The notes under the pieces are model-generated. The model saw only the letters and a list, made by a program, of their open reading frames with translations. It was not told where the DNA came from and searched no databases. A stretch of DNA of 36,886 nt from Caballeronia udeis (GTDB taxonomy: Bacteria; Pseudomonadota; Gammaproteobacteria; Burkholderiales; Burkholderiaceae). The stretch spans positions 1 to 36,886 of the forward strand of contig NZ_FCOK02000090.1 of assembly GCF_001544555.2 (NCBI RefSeq), written 5' to 3'. Position 1 is the first letter of the stretch; each line of letters starts with the position of its first letter. Below, in pieces: positions 8,790 to 16,151 of the stretch. Made by a program: the position numbers and the translations under genes.

Positions 8790-9553
8790 TTTTTCCTAAC
8801 CGGTTCAATGAGTTAGATCGTCCGCCAGTGCGCTTGGGCGAAGCGTGGCCCGCGCTGGGAAGCCGCCGTTCGACGCGCATTAGCGAGATAACAGCCGATG
8901 AAGTCGACACTGTACACCCATACAGTGTTTTCGACAGGACCCGGGAGGGTGAAAAACGGTCGTGGTGACGCTCAATCGAAACCTGATCCGGTCAAAACAA
9001 ATCTGACTTGGCCGTTTTCGACAAAGAAAACTGTTCCTCGGACGTGTCGACGCTGTATGGACCGCCCACAAACAAATCTGACGTCTCGCACGAAACCATC
9101 TACACCCAGCCGCGTGGCGAACTGCGCCGTCAGCCTGCCTGCGTCACGGCCACAGCACGCGCATGTCGCGTACAACGAGGCACAGACCGGCGCGGACAGA
9201 TTCCCGGCTTTACTTACGACCAAGGCAAAGAAATGGATGGGTGCCATTAAAGACATCTCCAAGCGCCGTCCCCATCAGCGTGTACGCACCTGTCGTGCCC
9301 GTTGTCGGCGTTGCCATCGCAATCAACTGTTGAGCCCTTGGTGACGTTCCATCCGCCACCGGACTCTATCTCATAGGTATTCCCGATTCTCCCCGACGGT
9401 CGTTTGCGAACCACTGCATTGGGACTGGTCACTTCGGTCGTAGCCCTGTCAATCTTTTGTTCGCATGATTTTTCGACTACTCTGAATTGCAACGCTAGAC
9501 CACGCACACAATCCGATGACTGCATAAGCTTGCCGGCGCGCGAGGAGATTGCC
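8790..9553. other. 764-bp intergenic segment between uvrA and the 258-residue gene
   Basis: No convincing gene is seen; open frames on both strands here lack ribosome sites, family resemblance and codon bias. The segment holds the LexA-type palindrome at 8907-8928. It also holds a 13-base direct repeat (AAACAAATCTGAC) at 8995-9007 and 9070-9082. The stretch from about 9400 to 9530 is relatively AT-rich and precedes the 258-residue gene, so its promoter probably lies there, but I cannot fix the boxes. The base composition is less GC-biased than in the uvrA coding region, consistent with a junction between core and accessory DNA (inference). Confidence 0.6.
8907..8928. promoter_or_regulatory. 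LexA (SOS) box candidate upstream of uvrA
   Basis: The sequence ACACTGTA-CACCCA-TACAGTGT is a perfect 8-bp inverted repeat. It contains CTGT-N8-ACAG at 8910-8925, the LexA operator consensus of E. coli and of many beta- and gammaproteobacteria. It lies 118 bp upstream of the uvrA start codon and points to DNA-damage-inducible repression by LexA. It could also act on divergent transcription to the right. The match is exact; in vivo use is inferred. Confidence 0.75.
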
Positions 9554-10330
9554 ATGACACAGGCTTCCGTTGAAGGCGCACGAACTTTCCTGCTCAGTAC
9601 TGACCTGTCCGACATAAAACGGCTCGTTCCGACGTACGGCTTGCTAGATGACACCACACCCTCGTTCGATCAAAACCAGAATCAGGCCGTCGTTGTTGGT
9701 TCGGGTGTGCTCACGCTTGCGCAGGGGGTGTCGGCCGACCGGCGCACAGCTATCATGAACTCGCTCTTGCTCGCGCAGCTCGTGCTCAAGCAAAAGCAAG
9801 TCGATCCGAAAAACGTCACCGAGTGGTACCGCGCGTACTGCGCGGTACTCGCGAATCTCGGATGGACCATTGAGACAAAGACGGACACGCAGACCGTCCA
9901 GGGCAGCACCGAATTCGAAGCGCATCAGGCGATACTCCAGGTGGCGTCGCTACTTCTCGGCCCCGGAACAACGGCGCTTGTGCTTGTGGTCACCACCTTG
10001 AACGCGATGGCGAGCGTCGACTCCAGCACACCCTGGATCAAGATCTTCGGTCGCGAGACGAACCGGGCGAATGCATCGAATTTCCAAATGGCGCTTGTGG
10101 AGCAAACGCCGGACGGACAATCCCGCGTGTCGCTCATGGCGTTCTTGCTGAAGGCGACGACAACCCTCGATCAAGTGCTGTTCTTCAAGGCGCATGTCAG
10201 CGCCGTCGAGTTCGTCTGCACCAGCTCGACGGCCGCGATCAACGGCGATGTGCTAGACACCATCGCCGACGACCTAAGGAAAAAGGTGCTCAAATACAGC
10301 ACCGACTATGTCAGCCAACTAGACATATGA
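9554..10330 (+). CDS. Unrecognised 258-residue protein, convergent with the CHAT block
   Basis: The ATG at 9554 has a good ribosome site (CGAGGAGATTGCC before ATG); a longer frame to 9404 has none and was not used. I do not recognise the family. Residues 60-105 look helical and end WYRAYCAVLANLGWTIE. A very hydrophobic stretch at about 129-154 (ILQVASLLLGPGTTALVLVV and onward) is glycine/proline-broken and might be membrane-active or a buried helix pair. Residues 176-225 alternate as beta strands (FQMALVEQTPDGQSRVSLMA, then VLFFKAHVSAVEFV), and a charged helix closes the protein. No signal peptide is seen. It ends 14 bp from the convergent hydrolase-CHAT gene. By position it could be a protease target or effector, by analogy with CHAT/gasdermin pairs, but gasdermin resemblance was not recognised. 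Confidence 0.7.
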   Translation: MTQASVEGARTFLLSTDLSDIKRLVPTYGLLDDTTPSFDQNQNQAVVVGSGVLTLAQGVSADRRTAIMNSLLLAQLVLKQKQVDPKNVTEWYRAYCAVLANLGWTIETKTDTQTVQGSTEFEAHQAILQVASLLLGPGTTALVLVVTTLNAMASVDSSTPWIKIFGRETNRANASNFQMALVEQTPDGQSRVSLMAFLLKATTTLDQVLFFKAHVSAVEFVCTSSTAAINGDVLDTIADDLRKKVLKYSTDYVSQLDI

Positions 10331-10344
10331 ATACGCCCGCGGCT

Positions 10345-13300
10345 TCATATCGCGGGGTCCACAGTGGTATCGGCATTGCAATGCACCGCGTAGAGCAGGC
10401 CGAGCGGATTGCCTTGCTCTAGCAGGAACTTGCGCCGCAGGTCCAGGAATGCGGTGCCTAGAGGCTCGCCCTTGAGAAAAATGTCAAAGAATTGCTGCGC
10501 CCACAACATCGCAAAGTAAGCAGGCGTCTTGCATTCCGTACCGATGACACCGCGGGCTCCCTTGCTCATGAAGTAAGGTGCGAATCCATCGTAAAACATG
10601 GGCGACATCTCGGCCGATTCGCACGCGTTGATGAACACGAGCGGGTTGCCGCCCAGTTGCACAGTGGCGGGCGCGGTCAACGTCAGTTCGTCCAGTGTCA
10701 CCGCGCTGTTGGTCAGCGCAAGGCTTGATCTGCCCGGGCCGCCTGGATCGGTGAGGCCGTTGGACCCTGCGTGACCGTAGAAGTAGAGGATCTGATCGGT
10801 ATTGTTGACATCGTTGAGCGCCGCTACAAGCTCTTGCGAGGTCGATCTCGAGATCACTTTTATCCGCTCGGTCGGGCACCAGTAGGCGCGCTGCTGCTTG
10901 ACGAAGTCGCAGTCCATCTGAGCGTCGATGTCATCGTTCAGGTTGACGCTGACCGCGAGAACCGGATGGGTGCTAATGCGGCGGTCCGTCACTCTCATTG
11001 GATTCTGCAATGGAATCTGTTCGATCACGTGACGCATGCCGAGGAAGTTGTCCCAATCGAGCTTGGTGGGGTCGGACACATCGCCCACGTAGAGCAAGCC
11101 CCAGGGCACCGGCAGGCTCTCTGCGATGATCTGCAGCTTGAGGCGCGACGTGCGCTCTCCGGCGAGACGGCGCAGCACATCGCCCACGGCTTTGGAATCG
11201 AGGCCGGCGCCCGGAGCATAAAACAGCCTTTGCAACAGCAGCGCGCCCGCGAACGACATGGTCCTCAGCGCAAGCGCGGTCGACTCCTTCGATATAGGTT
11301 CGTCGGACTGGAATGGATAGTTACCCGCCCCATCGCGCTGCATCACGACCTGCATCAGCTGGCTGCGGGCAACCCGGATGGCGTCGTCCAGATACGCGGG
11401 CGTGATAGGCAAGTGCGCGCTTGCCGCTACCGCGCCCCATACGGTGCAATCGTAGCCGCCGTCGCTCGGTTTTATCAGAAGTCCGAGGTCTCTCGACTCC
11501 AGCAACCCCGCGCTGCCGAACGCCCTCCCGCGCGATGGAACCTCGTCCGGCTGCTCCGGCCTCGGCTGACCAATGTTGAAGCTGAGGTCCATCTGCTGGA
11601 TAAAGTTACCGTCCTTGAGAATCGTCGCCTTCATCGTGCATGGGCCATCTTTTAGCGGCGAAACGTCAAAGCGCGCCTTGGTATGCGCCTTTCCCACGCG
11701 CGGTAACCGCATCTGGCTGGTACGGCCGGAAAGATCGAAGTCCTGAGTATCGACCTGAACCGTGAGCACGACCTCGTTGACACCCGGTGCGAACACGCCC
11801 TCTTCAGCCAAGGCCGTCGCTTGAGCGGAGATCTTCCGCACTGTGTCAATGTCGAATGCCAACGTGTACCAGTTGCCTTTGACGAGCGGCTCGGCCGGAT
11901 CTATTCCCTCGAAGTCCGCGTTGATCCAGCGCTCTGCAAGCGGCGGCAGCTCAGGCGCGCTGCCGCGCGTTGCCGGCGCGTCGGCTGCGGTATCGATTCC
12001 CAGAATCCGGACACCGCGATGCGCCGGGTCCTGGCCCAAATTCGTTATCTTCGCGGCCGTCCCGACTTCACGCGGGAGAACGTCGATATCCAGCAGCCCG
12101 GGCTTGCGCTTTGGAACCGGGGCTGCGGCTGCCCCGGCTGCCGGCGGCTGCGCGCTTGCGGGGGGAATGGCGCCGGCGCCACCCGCCGTCACAGGCGCGG
12201 GTTCGGCCGATGCCACCGTGCCTTTCATCGTCAGGACCGCCCCCCAGAACGCGTGCGCCACCTCCGGGTGGGCGATGTCGCTGTGCGCGCCGGCGGGGCC
12301 ATCGCCGTTCTTGATCACGTCGCTGGCATCGAGGTTGTAGATACAGCCGTTCTCGAACACATAGATGAAGTCGCTGGTCTGCATGACCATATCTTGCGCA
12401 CCCGCGCTACCGCGTATGCCGAACGCGCCTATACCGCCGTACTCGGGATACGTCTCGCCCAGCAGGACCTGCCCTTTGAGCCGCGCACCGAGCGGATAGA
12501 AACGGCCGACGGCCGAATCGTGCGTCGACCGCGTGGTGAGGAGCGGCCCGCGAACCCGGCCCTCGCTCAGAATGCGCTGGAAATAGCCGAGCTTTCCTGG
12601 GGCGTAGGGAATGTCGGTGGCGTATGACCACAGCGACAAGGCGCCCTGCACGAGAAAGAGCGAATCGACCGGGCGAGCCAGCGGCGACGCATTGGCGCCT
12701 TCGGGACCCGCGACCATTGCGGAAACGACGATGCAGCCGAAGCTATGGCCCATCAGATGAAACGCGGCATCGGGCGCCGCAGCCTGCAGGTCGCCGAGCA
12801 ATGCGTGCGCGCCGCTCTCGCCGAACACGCGCGCCCGGTCCTTCATTTTCCAGAATGACAACTGTCGCAGCGGCGCAAGGATCGCGTCCTTGATCGTCGC
12901 CGCAATGCCGCTGCTCAACACCTGCTGCCCCGCCCCGCCCGGGTTGCTTTGTTGTCGCGCCTGCTCGACGATTGATGGCGCGTCGAACGCCTCCTGATCC
13001 GAACCCGGGCGGCCGCGCAGGCTCCCGACCCGCAGTTGCGATTCGTGGAACACCACGGCATAAGCATCGACGATATCAGGCGTCAACACGGCCGAACGCG
13101 CACGGTCCGCAAAGGCGAAGATCTCCGCAATAGCCTTTCTCGCTTTGTCGGTATCTGCGAGCTGTGAAGCGATCGCGGCGATGTCGGCGCTGTTATCGCT
13201 GTCCGTCGACAGCACCGCCGTCCCGGCGGCCGGGGCATCCTCGACGCCCCACGGCAGGCTGGGCCAGTGCAGGCCGATCACCAGGGGCGCGAAGCCTTGC

Positions 13301-13569
13301 TTGCGCGCGTTCATTTTCCCGATGTCTTCATTGACGGAAAGCATCGCTGCAGTCCACCGGTCGAACTGCTCCTGGGCGCTCGTGGCATCGCCCATCCAGC
13401 CGTGAGCCATCACGAAGACGTCAGTGACGGGCGCACTCCGGTCGTTCAGCCGCTTGCGCACGGCGTCACTGAGCATGCCCATGTCTTCTTCCGGCCGCTC
13501 AGCGCCGTTTTCATCGAACATGATCAGGAAATAATCGAGCTTCGTACCCGCAATTGGACGGATCGGCAT
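10345..13569 (-). CDS. Serine-hydrolase-CHAT caspase-like protease fusion
   Basis: 1074 residues from ATG at 13569, preceded by GGGGAGA six bases away; a further in-frame ATG at 13590 lacks a site. The N-terminal part (about 1-445) looks like an alpha/beta-hydrolase/lipase fold. It has the oxyanion-type HG at 56-57, nucleophile elbow GHSFG with Ser276, and candidate histidines at 429, 434 and 439. An Ala/Pro-rich linker covers 455-490 and a beta-rich region about 495-665. The C-terminal CHAT domain (about 800-1074) has the expected clan CD dyad, His933 in YFYGHAG and Cys983 in FINACESA. CHAT domains are caspase-like proteases used in bacterial immunity and cell-death pathways. It is the last gene of the four-gene minus-strand block, 107 bp after the muramidase gene. 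No signal peptide or membrane segment is seen. Domain calls are firm; substrates are unknown. Confidence 0.88.
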   Translation of the reverse strand: MPIRPIAGTKLDYFLIMFDENGAERPEEDMGMLSDAVRKRLNDRSAPVTDVFVMAHGWMGDATSAQEQFDRWTAAMLSVNEDIGKMNARKQGFAPLVIGLHWPSLPWGVEDAPAAGTAVLSTDSDNSADIAAIASQLADTDKARKAIAEIFAFADRARSAVLTPDIVDAYAVVFHESQLRVGSLRGRPGSDQEAFDAPSIVEQARQQSNPGGAGQQVLSSGIAATIKDAILAPLRQLSFWKMKDRARVFGESGAHALLGDLQAAAPDAAFHLMGHSFGCIVVSAMVAGPEGANASPLARPVDSLFLVQGALSLWSYATDIPYAPGKLGYFQRILSEGRVRGPLLTTRSTHDSAVGRFYPLGARLKGQVLLGETYPEYGGIGAFGIRGSAGAQDMVMQTSDFIYVFENGCIYNLDASDVIKNGDGPAGAHSDIAHPEVAHAFWGAVLTMKGTVASAEPAPVTAGGAGAIPPASAQPPAAGAAAAPVPKRKPGLLDIDVLPREVGTAAKITNLGQDPAHRGVRILGIDTAADAPATRGSAPELPPLAERWINADFEGIDPAEPLVKGNWYTLAFDIDTVRKISAQATALAEEGVFAPGVNEVVLTVQVDTQDFDLSGRTSQMRLPRVGKAHTKARFDVSPLKDGPCTMKATILKDGNFIQQMDLSFNIGQPRPEQPDEVPSRGRAFGSAGLLESRDLGLLIKPSDGGYDCTVWGAVAASAHLPITPAYLDDAIRVARSQLMQVVMQRDGAGNYPFQSDEPISKESTALALRTMSFAGALLLQRLFYAPGAGLDSKAVGDVLRRLAGERTSRLKLQIIAESLPVPWGLLYVGDVSDPTKLDWDNFLGMRHVIEQIPLQNPMRVTDRRISTHPVLAVSVNLNDDIDAQMDCDFVKQQRAYWCPTERIKVISRSTSQELVAALNDVNNTDQILYFYGHAGSNGLTDPGGPGRSSLALTNSAVTLDELTLTAPATVQLGGNPLVFINACESAEMSPMFYDGFAPYFMSKGARGVIGTECKTPAYFAMLWAQQFFDIFLKGEPLGTAFLDLRRKFLLEQGNPLGLLYAVHCNADTTVDPAI

Positions 13570-13676
13570 ATCTGTCTCCCCATTAGGCATGTGGTCATGC
13601 GTCGTTCATGTTGGTGTTGCGGGTCCGAGACGGTCCGACACCCGCGTAGCTTGTTTCTCTGCCTGGCGCAGCAGCG

Positions 13677-14426
13677 TTACGACAAGCCTTGCTCGAACAA
13701 CAAGGCTTCGAGTTCTCGCCGTCGCAGGAGGCCGACCGCGTTCGGATCGCCTTCCCACAACCTCTTCATGGAACGAAGTTGAGCAGGAATATCCGCGAAG
13801 TTTTTTTGCATGACGTCCGCTTTGATCGCGCGCATCTCGGTGTAGCGATCACCATCGGCGCTAAAAGAGGGACCGCGGTTATAGACGAGCGAAACGAGCG
13901 CGCCCAGGCAATCGGGCGACAATGCGTCGGAGCCTGGCAGCGCGCCGGCTGTCTCGGCCGTGGTGCGCGGCACCGATGTTTGCTCGAACACCGCGCTCGC
14001 CGCTGCAAACGGCACATCGACCGCCGTCACTTTCTGCAATGCCTGATGGGCAGCTTCGCCGGTCAAGCCGCATACGAGCGACAGGGTTTGTACCGCCGGC
14101 GCGCCGAGGCTTGCTGTCCAGTCCCGACCAACTTGCGCGGCCTGCACGTAACCAAGGTCATACCCTATGCCGATAGTCACGCCCGATTTGCCGGCGGGCC
14201 AGGTCGGCCGCTGATAAAGCTTTTCATAAAGAGCCTCGCTCGTTATTTCGAACGTGATGATCAACTGGATTGCGCGATCCGAGATAGTCGGTACCGGGCC
14301 GAGCAGACGCTGCGGCGCTTGGGGATGATCAGCCTCGAATTGCTTGCGCTCGTCGTCGATGTCAGGGACGCCCAGGAGGCCCGGGGTATTGATCGTTTCG
14401 AGGAGTAGTTGGTCGAAATTTTCCAT
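13677..14426 (-). CDS. Pesticin/T4-lysozyme-like muramidase, cytoplasmic form
   Basis: 249 residues. The core has the phage-lysozyme-like layout: ITFE with Glu60, then GVTIGIGYDLG with Thr84 and Asp90, then ALVSLVYNRGPSF near 176-188. The Glu-Thr-Asp spacing (24 and 6 residues) is close to the spacing I recall for the pesticin active site (Glu178, Thr201, Asp207), so a peptidoglycan-cleaving activity is likely. The first 45 residues precede the fold and carry no signal peptide or membrane helix. The product would therefore stay in the cytoplasm unless released or exported by another route. It lies between the receiver-CHAT gene (84 bp upstream, AT-rich gap) and the hydrolase-CHAT gene (107 bp downstream), same strand. 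Its ribosome site is weak. The muramidase fold is likely; its role beside two caspase-like proteases is open. Confidence 0.75.
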   Translation of the reverse strand: MENFDQLLLETINTPGLLGVPDIDDERKQFEADHPQAPQRLLGPVPTISDRAIQLIITFEITSEALYEKLYQRPTWPAGKSGVTIGIGYDLGYVQAAQVGRDWTASLGAPAVQTLSLVCGLTGEAAHQALQKVTAVDVPFAAASAVFEQTSVPRTTAETAGALPGSDALSPDCLGALVSLVYNRGPSFSADGDRYTEMRAIKADVMQKNFADIPAQLRSMKRLWEGDPNAVGLLRRRELEALLFEQGLS

Positions 14427-14510
14427 GATGGATCCATCAGGCTAATTGATATGTTTTACTAAGTATTTATTGCATGGCATGAAGCCGAACTGACTGGCGA
14501 GAAGGTATTT

Positions 14511-16151
14511 TCAGTCTCTCATGACTGCGACGGCAGAAGCCCAGATCGGCACCCCTCGCTGAGACAGTGAAATCCTTCGGCATGCTTCGCAATAAGCTTC
14601 GGGAAGGGTTTTTTTATGGCGCAGATATTCCGTATAAAATCGCCGAAAATACTCAACGCACGCACGGTCGTTCACGTCCCAGCGAAAGCCAAGCGCAGCT
14701 TTTGCTCCGGCGCGCATGGTCTCTATCGCTGTGCGAAGCGATGAGCCGCTGCACGAAGACAGCACGAACACCAGATCGGAGCCCCCTTGTCTGATCCATT
14801 CGGCAATCTCGCGGACGGATACAGCAATTCCCTCGCCGCTCTTGCCGGGAAGAATCAGGAAGGTCCCGCCCCCATTGGGCAGCGTCACCGAATGCCCGGC
14901 AAAATGGACAATATCGAACTTCCCCGTCGTCACCTGATCTTCGATCTGGTGTAGCAGCTTGTCGGCGCTGGTGCGGCTCGACCCACCGCCCAGTACAGTC
15001 GGCGACTCCAGAACATCACCGCCTTCGGCCGTCGCAAACTCTCTTACGGTTCTCAGTTCGGCCGCCGTGTTCTCGAGCCGGCCCACTTCCAGCCGGATCC
15101 GGTCGCCTGTTACCTCGTGCTGCGCAACCGCCGTTCCCTCAAAGCTCGCGTTGATGAAAAGCATGCGCATCTTTCTGTAGAGCGGCGGCATGAGATCCGA
15201 CCCGAGCCCGATATCTTCATCTTCATCTTCCTCGTCCTCGTCCTCGAAGCGCATCCGGCGCGCCATCGGAACGCGGGTACACAGGTAATTGTCGATATCC
15301 TCGGGCGGTTTGGCGAGTTCGAAGGGCACGCCGAAGAACATCGCAAGTTCGTTGCGAGGAACAAAAATCTCAAAGCGCAAATCCACGTTCGAAGGCGATT
15401 TGCCTCCCCCGGGCGCACGCTGGCGCATCTGCGTGAGAATATGCGGCCCGATAGTACCGGCAATGACGGAACTGAACACCGCGTCGCCGAGTTCGCGAAC
15501 GATTTCCTGCCACCGCGGATCGGAAGGCTTGAACGCATCGGTCCTTCTTCCGAGTTCCTCCAGGAATTCGTGGTTGGCATAGGGAAGCGATCCGCTCTTG
15601 AACTTCCGATACCCGTCCCTGATCGAATAGCGCGCGTTGTAGTGACCCACCCTAACCGTAATGCGCCGGCGCGATGACCCAGCGCTGCTTGTCAATGATG
15701 ACAAAGCCTTGACGAATGCGCCGTTGAGATCACTGTTACCGATCGAAAGGCTCGCAATGTGCGAGCGATCCAGGAGCCTTCCTTCGAGACCTTCAACCCC
15801 TTGCGCCCCGAGCACGATCACTGGAACATCGGGCTTCTCCTTGCCCAGCCAGTCGAGCAGCGCGATCCCTGCCATGCCGTTGCCCGGATTGCCGCCGCGT
15901 GTCTCCTTGCGAATCAAAATGTCGAGGATGATGAGCTCGGGATTCTCGTCCTTTTCCATGGCGGCAAGTTTCGACTCTGCCGTCGCCGCCGACGCCCATC
16001 GGGTGACGTGGGATCCGATGAATCGCTTTAATTCCTCATGATCGCCCATGTGGTGAGTCAGATCCTCGCGAGCGGAATCGATCAGCTCGGCGGTGCCGTT
16101 GTCATCAGTGATCAGGGCGATCTCGACCGCCTGCTCGGATAAGGTGCTCAT
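14511..16151 (-). CDS. Receiver-CHAT caspase-like protease fusion
   Basis: 546 residues. The start is ATG at 16151, overlapping the sensor gene's TGA as ATGA; a longer frame to 16202 has no need of use. Residues 9-150 resemble a response-regulator receiver: acidic pair Asp16/Asp17 (ITDDNG) and Asp77 in LIILDILI. The usual Thr/Ser after strand 4 is Gly115 (VIVLGAQG) and no conserved Lys follows strand 5, so phospho-switching may be altered. A middle region (160-300) leads to a very acidic stretch (303-313, Glu/Asp runs). The CHAT domain (about 325-546) holds His420 in VHFAGHS and Cys467 in LSSCSGSS. Receiver fused directly to a CHAT protease is an unusual architecture. Coupling to the sensor gene argues that the two proteins work together. 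Protease activity is predicted, not shown. Confidence 0.85.
   Translation of the reverse strand: MSTLSEQAVEIALITDDNGTAELIDSAREDLTHHMGDHEELKRFIGSHVTRWASAATAESKLAAMEKDENPELIILDILIRKETRGGNPGNGMAGIALLDWLGKEKPDVPVIVLGAQGVEGLEGRLLDRSHIASLSIGNSDLNGAFVKALSSLTSSAGSSRRRITVRVGHYNARYSIRDGYRKFKSGSLPYANHEFLEELGRRTDAFKPSDPRWQEIVRELGDAVFSSVIAGTIGPHILTQMRQRAPGGGKSPSNVDLRFEIFVPRNELAMFFGVPFELAKPPEDIDNYLCTRVPMARRMRFEDEDEEDEDEDIGLGSDLMPPLYRKMRMLFINASFEGTAVAQHEVTGDRIRLEVGRLENTAAELRTVREFATAEGGDVLESPTVLGGGSSRTSADKLLHQIEDQVTTGKFDIVHFAGHSVTLPNGGGTFLILPGKSGEGIAVSVREIAEWIRQGGSDLVFVLSSCSGSSLRTAIETMRAGAKAALGFRWDVNDRACVEYFRRFYTEYLRHKKTLPEAYCEACRRISLSQRGVPIWASAVAVMRD

Noticed and set aside
8898..9344. 148-codon plus-strand frame in the uvrA-side gap
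   Set aside because: No ribosome site or family resemblance, it covers the LexA box, and codon use is unlike the neighbours.
9404..9553. N-terminal extension of the 258-residue protein
   Set aside because: No ribosome site precedes the upstream start, while ATG at 9554 has GAGGAG at good distance.
9554..10330. Bacterial gasdermin identity for the 258-residue protein
   Set aside because: Position beside a CHAT gene and length are suggestive, but no gasdermin motif or N-terminal lipidation Cys was recognised.
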